Assembly: GCF_003432065.1 (NCBI RefSeq)
Contig: NZ_QWDE01000002.1
Coordinates: 434,001-498,000, forward strand
Length of the DNA: 64,000 nucleotides
From: Mucilaginibacter terrenus
GTDB taxonomy: Bacteria > Bacteroidota > Bacteroidia > Sphingobacteriales > Sphingobacteriaceae
Reading direction: 5' to 3'
The notes below the pieces were generated by a model. That model worked only from the letters and a program-made list of their open reading frames with translations. It did no database searches and was not told the DNA's origin. Position 1 is the first letter of the stretch; each line of letters starts with the position of its first letter. Position numbers and translations under genes: made by a program. Below, piece after piece: positions 51,177-59,766 of this stretch.

Positions 51177-53471
51177 TTAGTGTTGAAACCATGTTGACGG
51201 AACCGGCGCCGGCGCGCTGCCATTTACGCTATATTTTAATCCTAATGCAAAGCCACCTCCACCTTCAATAAAGTCGAGCGAGAAGGGCTGCAGACCTTTA
51301 CTCAAGGCTACCTGGCCGTTCTTTTCAATTGCAGAGTGGTTGCCGTCGTTATCTACCACCATACGGTCGGCTATTTTTAGCACGCCGCCATCGTCGCAAT
51401 TAAGATAAAAGGTATAAACGCCGGTTGAGGGTACATTGATGTAGCCCCGGTAGGTTATGGCAAATGACGGCGCGGTAACGGATGACGGTACTGCGATGGT
51501 GTTTGTAGTAAAGGTACTATCCGGCTTAGCCTTGCTGATAAGGCTGGTCTGTTTAAAGAAGGCCTTGTAATAAGTAGCTGTTAAACCGGGAACCGTTGCT
51601 GCGGCATTTTGTGCTGCGGCGTAAGGTTGCTTTTTGTAATTGAGGGTGTAAATATCGCCGCGTGAGCCTGATGGTGTAAAGGCTGCCACCTTTATGGTTT
51701 GCGGAGCTGTGATGATCAACTGATTGTTAAGGATGCGTGATGATGCCAAAGGCAGACTGCCATCTGTAGTATACCGTAGCTGCATTTCCTCCATTGGCTT
51801 TTTGATGCTCAATGTGTCTTTATCGGTAAATACATTTTCAGTAACCATGTTCGGCAGATCAGGCAAGCGGTAATGTACGTTAAGCTTATCTAATCGTTTG
51901 TAATGGATGGCAAGGCGCTTCAGATAGGAGTCATATCTGTCCGTATTGCTCGTCCATAGCCTTTCTGCAAGCGCGGTCATTCTTGGCATGTACATGTAAT
52001 CGGCCCTTTGCTCGGTTGGGATGCGCTCACTCCAAAGGTTGGCCTGTGCGCCAATTATCGCTTTTGCTTCCTGCGCGTTCAACTTGGCAGGGATAGGGTT
52101 AAAATAATATACTTTTGAAACGGAATACTGGTCGGGCTGATTATCAAAATACAATGGCTCGCCAGGTGTCATAATCACCGTATTGCCGTTCTTAGCTGCC
52201 TTTACAGGTGCATCGGGCACCCAGCCCCGCCAGTACATGATAATAGCTGTCGGACTGATGCCGCCTTCAATTATCTCATCCCAGCCGATCAATTTGCGGC
52301 CTTTGGAATTGAAGTATTTCTCCATCCTGTTGATAAAATAGCTGTGCAGCCCGGGCAGATCTTTAATGCCCTCTTTTGCCATAAAGGCTTTTACCGCGTC
52401 GGATTTAGCCCAGTCGGTACGATCAACCTCATCGCCTCCAATGTGGATGTATTTGGATGGGAAAATAGCCATAATCTCATCGTATACATTCTGCGCAAAC
52501 TCGTAAGTGCTCTCGTTTGCCGGGCAGATGGGTTTGGAGAACAGCTCGCCAAACTTGTTTTCGCCATTGCAGGTAAGGAAAGGGTAGGAGTTGATAGCCG
52601 CCATCATGTGACCGGGCATGTCTATTTCCGGAATAATATCGATGTGTTTTGCCGCTGCGTAGGCTACAAGGTCTTTTAGCTGTTGTTGCGTATAGAAGCC
52701 ACCGTAAAGTGTTTTCCCGTTCTTATGGATGATGTGTTTCGGGTCGATCGCAAAATCAGGATTGTCTTTTGCCAGTTTCATGCAAGCCGAGTCCTGATTG
52801 TTGAAAGTTCTCCAGGCTCCTTCAGAGGTAAGCTTGGGGTATTTTTTGATCTCTACGCGCCAGCCCTGATCATCTGTAAGGTGTAAATGAAACTTGTTCA
52901 TTTTATAGAGTGCCATTACGTCAATGAACTTGCGCAGGTAGTTTATGGAGAAAAAATGGCGGGAAACATCCAGGTGCATGCCACGCCAGGCGTAAGCAGG
53001 TTGGTCTGTAATGGTTAAAGATTGTAAACTAAGCTGTTTTACTTTTTCCCGATTGCCCTCTATGTTGACCGGCAAAAGTTGTCTTATTGTCTCCACAGCA
53101 CGGAAAGCCCCTGTTGGCGTGCGGGCAGCTATTACAACATTTTGTTGGTCAATGGTTAGTTTATAACCTTCGTCTTCAGTAATCGCGGCATCGTACTTAA
53201 ATGAAATTATATTACCAGCGGTTGAGGAGGCCTTCTGCAAAGCAATTCCAAGTCCCTGTTTCATCAGTTTGTTGAACTGCACCACCTCATTGCTGAATTT
53301 GCTGTCCGCTGATATACGTGTCGCCGCTGTAATGACAAATGTGCCGCTGCCGGCAGCAAGCGAAGTTGGATAGGGAATGATAGGGTACCGTGCATCCTGT
53401 GCTTTCAACGGTCCGTTAATTAAGCAGACGCTAATTATTACAATAGCAGCCTTGTAAAAAGGTATTTTCAT
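51177..53471 (-). CDS. GH20 beta-N-acetylhexosaminidase with PA14 domain
   Basis: A 764-residue exported enzyme. Signal peptide, then a GH20b N-domain (to ~150), then the catalytic barrel: RGMHLDVSRHFFS, HLHLTDDQGWR, and the catalytic D347-E348 pair in HIGGDEVD, which acts by substrate-assisted retention. A chitobiase-C-like region (LRYTTDGSLPLAS) and a PA14-type domain (TYRGYINVPSTGVYTFYLNC, LNCDDGGVLKIADRM) follow. It removes terminal GlcNAc/GalNAc. Its start overlaps the stop of the GH2 gene by one base. Confidence 0.95.
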   Translation of the reverse strand: MKIPFYKAAIVIISVCLINGPLKAQDARYPIIPYPTSLAAGSGTFVITAATRISADSKFSNEVVQFNKLMKQGLGIALQKASSTAGNIISFKYDAAITEDEGYKLTIDQQNVVIAARTPTGAFRAVETIRQLLPVNIEGNREKVKQLSLQSLTITDQPAYAWRGMHLDVSRHFFSINYLRKFIDVMALYKMNKFHLHLTDDQGWRVEIKKYPKLTSEGAWRTFNNQDSACMKLAKDNPDFAIDPKHIIHKNGKTLYGGFYTQQQLKDLVAYAAAKHIDIIPEIDMPGHMMAAINSYPFLTCNGENKFGELFSKPICPANESTYEFAQNVYDEIMAIFPSKYIHIGGDEVDRTDWAKSDAVKAFMAKEGIKDLPGLHSYFINRMEKYFNSKGRKLIGWDEIIEGGISPTAIIMYWRGWVPDAPVKAAKNGNTVIMTPGEPLYFDNQPDQYSVSKVYYFNPIPAKLNAQEAKAIIGAQANLWSERIPTEQRADYMYMPRMTALAERLWTSNTDRYDSYLKRLAIHYKRLDKLNVHYRLPDLPNMVTENVFTDKDTLSIKKPMEEMQLRYTTDGSLPLASSRILNNQLIITAPQTIKVAAFTPSGSRGDIYTLNYKKQPYAAAQNAAATVPGLTATYYKAFFKQTSLISKAKPDSTFTTNTIAVPSSVTAPSFAITYRGYINVPSTGVYTFYLNCDDGGVLKIADRMVVDNDGNHSAIEKNGQVALSKGLQPFSLDFIEGGGGFALGLKYSVNGSAPAPVPSTWFQH

Positions 53472-56143
53472 CAGTTGGCTATATTGATAAGATGTGGGTT
53501 ATTACCCGCGGTGTTCCACCCGTCTACGGTTACAGCAAGTTTATTCTTGCCTTTATTTGGGTAATCTATAATTATTTTCTTCTCTTCGCCGGGTAACACG
53601 GATATATAATTGTTGTTATAAAACGCAGGCAGTACCCTTTCTTTGGTCCCGGCATCTACCAGCGAAATGCGGTTAAAGAACGATATAACTGCGTTCTGTT
53701 TATTATGAAGTGTAACTTCTACCTGGCATGGCTTTACATAGCGTGCCGTTGCGGTCAGTTCGTCTTCCTTCATCTTTTGCAGGCCACTGTAATCGCCGTT
53801 TTTGTCAGCCATCCAGTACAAGTTCTCTGATAGTACTTTTTTATCAGTGTCTAACAACTGTAACGACAGGAAAGCGCCTTCTTTTGCAGCCATTTGGTCC
53901 ATTGCGTTTTTAACGGATAGCACCCGCTTGGTTGATGCGGGTACAATGTCGCAAAAAACCTGCGTTATCAGCTTTTCTTTTCCGGCCATGTCATAAGCCT
54001 TTACCACCAGCATCATGTTGCGCATTGGTTTATAACCGTTGTTAGCCAGCGAGATCATGCCATTTACAGGATTGTACATTACATGCAATGGTTCGCTGCC
54101 ATTGTGAAGGCCGTACAGGCAAGCATTCGGGTCAAGATAATAATCGTACATCTGCCCGCGCATGGCCGTCCACGGGTTTTGTGTTTTCCAGATAATAAAG
54201 CCTGTATACCAGTCCCACATATGCGAAGTAAATCCTTCAGCCAAGCCGCGGTATTGGTCGTAGTTTACCAGCTGGGCTTTTTTGGCGAAATCAGCAGCGC
54301 TTTTAACTTTTCCGTACTTGTTAATGCTGGTATCATAACCAATGTATTTGTGATAATCCCAAACGCTGTCCGTCTTGCTTTTGCGTGATGACTCGTCATA
54401 CTCCGGTGCTATCATGTTTTTTGCCGGGATGAAGCGCTTAAGCGATTCATCGTCGTTTATGCCCACTGAACCCACCTCCGAGTTGAAAGGATAAGTTTTA
54501 AACTCCCAGAAAACAGATAACGGCTGTATGCCATAAGGGCCATCGCCATTGCCGCCTAAGGTGTTGCGCGACATTTCTTCCGAGTTGGAGTAATCTACAA
54601 ACCAGCGGGTGTTATCCAGCCTTGGCAAAATGTCTTCTTTAAGCGCTACCAGGATGTCCTCAGGCGGTGTGATCTCGTTGCCGCCGCACCAGATAGCCAA
54701 GGAGGCATGATTGCGTACCATCTTGATCTGGTCTTCTGCAGAACGCAGGAACAAGCCATGATCATCGGGGTATTTGCGTCGGGTCCATTGGTCATCCTTT
54801 TTCATAGGATCTATCCAGCGGCCATTGCAGTCTCCCGATCCCCATAGGTCCTGGAAAACCAGTATGCCATAGCGGTCGCAAGCGTCATAAAACTCAGGGC
54901 GTTCTATCATAGCGCCACCCCAAACGCGTATGAGGTTCAGGTTCATATCACGATGAAAACGTACCTCGGCATCATAACGGAGATCTGACAGGCGCAGCAT
55001 GGCATCAGATATTACCCAGTTGCCGCCTTTGATAAACACGCGCTGGCCGTTGACAGCAACTTCGCGGCTGCCGGTATGGTCATTCCAACTGGTTTGTATC
55101 TCTCGTACGCCAACTTTAATTGTTTGCTGGTCTGACGGCGCTTTACCTGCCGGAGTAAACCTTACTTTAACATTGTATAAGTTTTGCGGGCCATAGCCGT
55201 TGGGCCACCAAAGTTTGGGATTTTGCAAGGTGTAGTCCGGCAGTTTGATTGTTGCCGTAGAGTTGGGCTTTAGCGCCACACTTCTGCTGACAACCGTTCC
55301 ATCGATCTCATAGCTTAAAGTACCGCTTACAATGGCGGAAGTGGGGTTGCTTAGCTCTGTTTCCAGCCTGATAGTGGCCGGTTTTTGTGGGCCTTCCGGT
55401 TGCCTGATGCCCGGAACATTGGTGATTACATGTGTGTCGTTAATGCGTATGGCGCCTGTTTTATGTATGGTTACTTTGTCCCATATGCCGGTGTTGCGGT
55501 CGCGAACAGGTTGTATCCAGTCCCAACCGGCGGTGTATTGCAGGCCTACGTTGCGCGCAATTGTACCATCGCCCCCCTGGCCGCCATTGGCATTGCCTAC
55601 AACATCTGGTGGGTGTACCAGTACCGCCAGTTTATTGTTACCGCTTTTACTTAGATATGGCGTGATGTTGAAGGAAAACCGCAGAAACATGCCTTTCTGC
55701 ACGCCTTTATTAAGCTTATGCCCGTTCAGGAAAATGTCGCAGCTGTAATTAACCCCGCGGAAGTCGAGGTATACCTGGTTGCCTGCAGCAGCAGTTTCCT
55801 TAAACTCTTTTACAAACCAATAGGTGTAATAGTCGGCTCCTGTTTTGTAGATGTCAGGAATGTACTCATTGTTCATCCCATAAAATGGGTCAGGGACTTT
55901 CTTATTGTTCAGGAGAGTTGTAAGCACTGTTCCTGGAACTGTCGCAGGCATCCAATTGGCTGTGTTTATTGCCGCGGTTGATAACCTGGTTCCGTCAGCA
56001 CTTACCTCTTTTACCGGCGCGCATTTCCAGCCGGAGTTTAGTTCGTAACCGGATTGGGCTTGGGCACTGTTTGACAAGAAAATTATGGTGATTAAAGAGC
56101 TGATTAAAGCACTAAAGTACGTCCCGCGGGTGTTGTTATACAT
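53471..56143 (-). CDS. GH2 beta-mannosidase-like enzyme
   Basis: An 890-residue exported GH2 enzyme. N-terminal galactose-binding-like sandwich (VYLDFRGVNYSCDIFLNG), Ig-like domain, then the catalytic barrel with acid/base E490 in CGGNEI and nucleophile E556 in NSEVGSVG. The SEVGSVG and WIDPMKKDDQW text resembles endo-/exo-beta-mannosidases that cut Man-beta-1,4-GlcNAc, and also exo-beta-glucosaminidases; I favour the former because of the neighbours. The C-terminal ~200 residues are Ig-like domains. It sits 23 bp after the second GH29. Confidence 0.85.
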   Translation of the reverse strand: MYNNTRGTYFSALISSLITIIFLSNSAQAQSGYELNSGWKCAPVKEVSADGTRLSTAAINTANWMPATVPGTVLTTLLNNKKVPDPFYGMNNEYIPDIYKTGADYYTYWFVKEFKETAAAGNQVYLDFRGVNYSCDIFLNGHKLNKGVQKGMFLRFSFNITPYLSKSGNNKLAVLVHPPDVVGNANGGQGGDGTIARNVGLQYTAGWDWIQPVRDRNTGIWDKVTIHKTGAIRINDTHVITNVPGIRQPEGPQKPATIRLETELSNPTSAIVSGTLSYEIDGTVVSRSVALKPNSTATIKLPDYTLQNPKLWWPNGYGPQNLYNVKVRFTPAGKAPSDQQTIKVGVREIQTSWNDHTGSREVAVNGQRVFIKGGNWVISDAMLRLSDLRYDAEVRFHRDMNLNLIRVWGGAMIERPEFYDACDRYGILVFQDLWGSGDCNGRWIDPMKKDDQWTRRKYPDDHGLFLRSAEDQIKMVRNHASLAIWCGGNEITPPEDILVALKEDILPRLDNTRWFVDYSNSEEMSRNTLGGNGDGPYGIQPLSVFWEFKTYPFNSEVGSVGINDDESLKRFIPAKNMIAPEYDESSRKSKTDSVWDYHKYIGYDTSINKYGKVKSAADFAKKAQLVNYDQYRGLAEGFTSHMWDWYTGFIIWKTQNPWTAMRGQMYDYYLDPNACLYGLHNGSEPLHVMYNPVNGMISLANNGYKPMRNMMLVVKAYDMAGKEKLITQVFCDIVPASTKRVLSVKNAMDQMAAKEGAFLSLQLLDTDKKVLSENLYWMADKNGDYSGLQKMKEDELTATARYVKPCQVEVTLHNKQNAVISFFNRISLVDAGTKERVLPAFYNNNYISVLPGEEKKIIIDYPNKGKNKLAVTVDGWNTAGNNPHLINIAN

Positions 56144-56166
56144 TATGACTAAAAGAGTTTGGAATA

Positions 56167-57612
56167 TTAATAAGACATTTTAAAAACGGCAGCCTGTGTA
56201 AGGTTGTTTTTGGCTTGTAAGTTAGCCGGTATCGAAATGTTAACAACCCCGTTAGTTAGCTTCCACTTTAATTTTTGCTTGCTGCCAAGCAGTGTGACAG
56301 CTTTTATTTTGCTGATATCTTTTAAGTGCAGCGTAATAGTGGAGGGTAGCTCAACGACATCCCTTGTTGAGCTATAGAATGCATAAAGGGTGTTGTTGTT
56401 TAAAGCTTTAGTATAGTATACATTACCTTCGGAATATGGCGCTACAGAAGTAGAGTTGTAAATGCCTTCTCCGTTTATCTTCATCCAGTCACCAATTTGC
56501 TGAAGCCGGCTGTAAGCAACCGGATCCCAGTCGCCATCAGGCCCTGGGCCGATATTCATGAGCAGGTTACCACCCCGGGACACTATCTTGATCAGCAGGT
56601 TTATTACTTCATTAGCGGTTTTGTATTTGTCTCCCGGCACATAGCTCCAGGAGTTGCCCATGGTGATGCAGCTTTCCCATGGGTGGTCTAGTGGTTCGTT
56701 GGGCACCTGCTGTTCAGGGGTAGTATAGTTCTCATACTGCCCGGCTACTGTACGGTCTACCACTATTAAGCCTGGCTGTTTTTGCCTTGCCATAGCAGCT
56801 ATCCTGGGCATATCTATATCCTGGTTAAAAGTTATTGCTTTTTGCCAGTCTACGGTTGTATCTATCGTGCTTTTGGGGCGTACCCACCCACCATCCAGCC
56901 AAAGTATATCTACCTTGCCATAGTCTGTCATTAACTCACCAATTTGGTTGTAGGTAAAGTCTTTAAACTTCTGCCATTTCTCGGGGTGCTTTGCGGGGGC
57001 ATAATTCACATTGCGGTCTTTCGGCGGGAAGTAAGGCCACCAGTAATCTTCCGAGTGCCAGTCGGGCTTGGAAAAATATGCGCCTATCATAAAGTTATCT
57101 TTGGAAAAAGCCTTGAAGATCTCTTTGGTGACGTTGCTTTTAGGGTTTGACGAGAAGGCAGTTTTGGCACTTGTTACCTTATAGTCGGTTTGTTTAGTAT
57201 CAAACATCGAAAAACCGTCATGGTGTTTGGTGGTAAACACCACATATTTCATTCCTGCATATTTAGCAGCTTTCACCCACTTTTCCGGATCAAATTTCAC
57301 GGGGTTAAAAGTGGTTTGTAAATTTTCGTAGGCTTTTTTGTAGGTGTTATAATCGGAGCTGTAAGGGCCTTTGCGTTGTGTCCAGCCTTCATCCTCCGGG
57401 CAAATGCTCCAGCTTTCTACTACTCCCCATTGGCTGTAAGTTCCCCAATGCATAAATAACCCAAACTTTAGTCCCTGCCATTTTTTTAGGTTAGCTTTTA
57501 CCAGGGGATCAGTTGGGGCTACATAGCCTTTAGACATTTGATGTTCCTGGGCCAGAGCGTTTCCGGTACAAAAAACCAGCATCAGCAAAAATAAGAATTG
57601 AGTTTTTTTCAT
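56167..57612 (-). CDS. GH29 alpha-L-fucosidase
   Basis: A 481-residue exported fucosidase, the first gene of the minus-strand set. Start ATG at 57612 gives a clean signal peptide (MKKTQFLFLLMLVFCTGNALA). FGLFMHWGTYSQWG and TTKHHDGFSMFDT are family landmarks, and D240 in ILWLDGGWV is the predicted nucleophile. GPDGDWDP and the C-terminal beta-sandwich complete it. It differs strongly from the other GH29, which suggests the two remove differently linked fucose (for example core versus antenna). The 194 bp to the divergent sigma gene must contain its promoter. Confidence 0.94.
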   Translation of the reverse strand: MKKTQFLFLLMLVFCTGNALAQEHQMSKGYVAPTDPLVKANLKKWQGLKFGLFMHWGTYSQWGVVESWSICPEDEGWTQRKGPYSSDYNTYKKAYENLQTTFNPVKFDPEKWVKAAKYAGMKYVVFTTKHHDGFSMFDTKQTDYKVTSAKTAFSSNPKSNVTKEIFKAFSKDNFMIGAYFSKPDWHSEDYWWPYFPPKDRNVNYAPAKHPEKWQKFKDFTYNQIGELMTDYGKVDILWLDGGWVRPKSTIDTTVDWQKAITFNQDIDMPRIAAMARQKQPGLIVVDRTVAGQYENYTTPEQQVPNEPLDHPWESCITMGNSWSYVPGDKYKTANEVINLLIKIVSRGGNLLMNIGPGPDGDWDPVAYSRLQQIGDWMKINGEGIYNSTSVAPYSEGNVYYTKALNNNTLYAFYSSTRDVVELPSTITLHLKDISKIKAVTLLGSKQKLKWKLTNGVVNISIPANLQAKNNLTQAAVFKMSY

Positions 57613-57806
57613 GATTAGTAGTGAGGGAGCGAACACTGTTATTGACAATCCAGGCGGCTGTTTTGCCTACAAGCAATTTTAAAATATTTTAAAATGTTTA
57701 ATCTCTTGTTGCTGTTTTTATAAAAGTTAAATAATTTTATCCTTTTTGTTATGGAATTGTTACATTGCATTTTAATTGTACCAAACACATTTAACTGCTG
57801 TATATC
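57613..57806. promoter_or_regulatory. Divergent control region of the glycan locus
   Basis: 194 bp of AT-rich DNA separate the minus-strand glycosidase set from the plus-strand sigma gene. No standard TTG-N19-TAnnTTTG promoter is visible on either strand, which is consistent with ECF-directed promoters, but the target sequence cannot be named. Confidence 0.4.
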
Positions 57807-58439
57807 TTGAAAATAAACAGACCTGATATTTCAGAATTATGGATGCAAGTTTGTTCGACTGATGACCTTAAGGCTTTCGAATACATCTTTCATACACTGA
57901 ACACCAAGCTGATAAAATTCTGTATATTTTACGTTAAACAAAAAGAAGCTGCAGAGGACATAGTGTCCGATGTGTTTATCAGGTGTTGGGAGGGAAGGAA
58001 AAATCTTGCTGATATCACCAGCCTCGAAACATACCTTTTTGTTGCAGTAAAAAACCAGTCGTTAAATTACATAAAAAAATATTCAAGTATCCACCTGGTT
58101 CAGGCGGAGGAGTCTGACGGTGTGGAGTTGGTGAATACCAACGACCCTGAAAAGGAACTGGAGCGCAAAGAACTTCATTTTATCCTGGATAGGGCTATTT
58201 CGTCTTTACCGCCACAGGCTTGCCTGGTTTTCCGCCTGATTAAGGAGGATGGTCTCCGGTACAAAGAAGTAGCAGAGATATTGAACATTTCTCCACGTAC
58301 AGTTCAAACACAGCTTTTCAGGGCAATCAAAAAGCTGAGCTTAATATTGGTGTCACATCAAACATTTGCAAAACGCCTGTCAAAGAAGGGGGTCATAATT
58401 GATGCAGGTGCAAATGTTGACCATCAAAACATTTCTTAA
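57807..58439 (+). CDS. ECF sigma factor of the SusCD locus
   Basis: A 210-residue ECF sigma factor: region 2 near residues 35-105 (YVKQKEAAEDIVSDVFIRCW, then SLETYLFVAVKNQSLNYIKK), region 4 near 135-190 (YKEVAEILNISPRTVQTQLF). The start is TTG at 57807; the next in-frame ATG (57843) would remove 12 residues and is an alternative. It is followed by FecR and SusC/D, the classical trans-envelope signalling order of Bacteroidota in which the sigma factor turns on the locus when the outer receptor is occupied. Confidence 0.93.
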   Translation: MKINRPDISELWMQVCSTDDLKAFEYIFHTLNTKLIKFCIFYVKQKEAAEDIVSDVFIRCWEGRKNLADITSLETYLFVAVKNQSLNYIKKYSSIHLVQAEESDGVELVNTNDPEKELERKELHFILDRAISSLPPQACLVFRLIKEDGLRYKEVAEILNISPRTVQTQLFRAIKKLSLILVSHQTFAKRLSKKGVIIDAGANVDHQNIS

Positions 58440-58489
58440 ATTTTTTTTCAAAGACTGTAGGCAATTTTCATCGTGAAAGTGTCTTAACT

Positions 58490-59596
58490 ATGATCACGCT
58501 TGATGATCAGCAAATGGTTAACGAAAGATTCACTGAACTTCTTACTAAAAAGCTTACAGACGAACTTGATGAGAGTGAGCTGAAAGAATTTCATCAATTT
58601 TTGGCGGAAAGCCAGGTTAACAAAGAGCAATATAAATTTTTCAAGTCGTACTGGGTTCAGGATCAGGAGCAATATTCAAACTCCGATCTTATGTTTCAGC
58701 GTATTAAAAGTAAAATTACATTACCTGAACAGGCTGCCGACGAGATAGTTGAGGAGCCAACTGGCCGCAATGTGTTGGCTATGTGGATACGCGTAGTAGC
58801 GGCGGCTTTTATAGTAGCTGTGGGCGGCGGCTTATTATATTACATGATGGATCGTGGCCCGGGAAATGATTATGCCACGCTGCAACTTACCGAAACGCCT
58901 ACCCGGGTTAAATCTAAACTGGTCTTAAGCGACGGATCTGAAGTAACGCTGAACTCTCAGACAGAACTTAGATACCCTGCCGAATTTAAAGGTAAAACCA
59001 GGGAAGTATTTTTGAGCGGGGAAGCATTCTTTGATGTAAAGAAAGACGCCCAGCACCCTTTCATCGTCCATGCAGGTAACATGAGCATAAAGGTTTTAGG
59101 TACCGCGTTTAATATAAGATCTTACAAAAACGATGCTGCCAGTGAAACTACGCTTATCAGAGGCGCTATTGAAGTAACACTTACAGACAGGCCTAACGAC
59201 CGGATAATTTTAAAGCCTAACGAAAAACTTGTTCTTAAAAGCACGCCGCTTACAAAGGTAGCCCACAAAAAGCATAAGGTGTCTGTAAATCCTGATAGTG
59301 TAAATACCAGCTACGCCCTTACATCGTTAACCTACTTGCGGGCAAATGACAGCACTGTGGTAGAAACATCATGGGTGAACAACAAGCTTGTTTTTAAAGA
59401 CAAGGAGTTTAGCGGTATTGCTACCCAGATGGAACGCTGGTATGGAATTAAGATTAAGTTTAAAAATGATGATGCAAAGGATTATCACTTTACAGGGGTC
59501 TTTGAGAAAGAAACCGTTTTCCAGGCGCTTAAAGCCCTGCAAATGATAGAGCCATTTACATACAAGCAGAAAAATAATACGATATATATTTATTAA
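58490..59596 (+). CDS. FecR-family anti-sigma factor
   Basis: A 368-residue membrane protein: a cytoplasmic N-domain (1-~95), one transmembrane helix near 100-120 (VVAAAFIVAVGGGLLYYM), then the periplasmic FecR domain (SKLVLSDGSEVTLNSQTELR, FLSGEAFFDVKKDAQHPF, VLGTAFNIRSY) and a C-terminal DUF4974 domain (KDKEFSGIATQMERWYG, YHFTGVFEKETVFQAL). It is expected to hold or activate the sigma factor in response to the STN domain of SusC. Confidence 0.95.
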   Translation: MITLDDQQMVNERFTELLTKKLTDELDESELKEFHQFLAESQVNKEQYKFFKSYWVQDQEQYSNSDLMFQRIKSKITLPEQAADEIVEEPTGRNVLAMWIRVVAAAFIVAVGGGLLYYMMDRGPGNDYATLQLTETPTRVKSKLVLSDGSEVTLNSQTELRYPAEFKGKTREVFLSGEAFFDVKKDAQHPFIVHAGNMSIKVLGTAFNIRSYKNDAASETTLIRGAIEVTLTDRPNDRIILKPNEKLVLKSTPLTKVAHKKHKVSVNPDSVNTSYALTSLTYLRANDSTVVETSWVNNKLVFKDKEFSGIATQMERWYGIKIKFKNDDAKDYHFTGVFEKETVFQALKALQMIEPFTYKQKNNTIYIY

Positions 59597-59652
59597 CCCT
59601 CTAATTGATTTTTAGCCGCCTATGGATTAAAGAAAGCTTTACAAAATAATAA

Positions 59653-59679
59653 ACGGGGATCACCAATGGTAACCCCCGC
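59653..59679 (+). promoter_or_regulatory. Hairpin in the leader before susC
   Basis: CGGGG...CCCCG arms with an inner ACC/GGT pair around AAT form a bulged hairpin in the 170-bp gap between FecR and SusC. Without a T run it is not a full terminator; a leader or processing structure that separates regulator and receptor expression is possible. Confidence 0.35.
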
Positions 59680-59766
59680 TAAGATGAAGATCTGTTTAGT
59701 TTATTAACGCAACTTTCTCTGGTACAGAATTTTGCTTTTAACCAATCACCTTTAATTAATAAAAGT

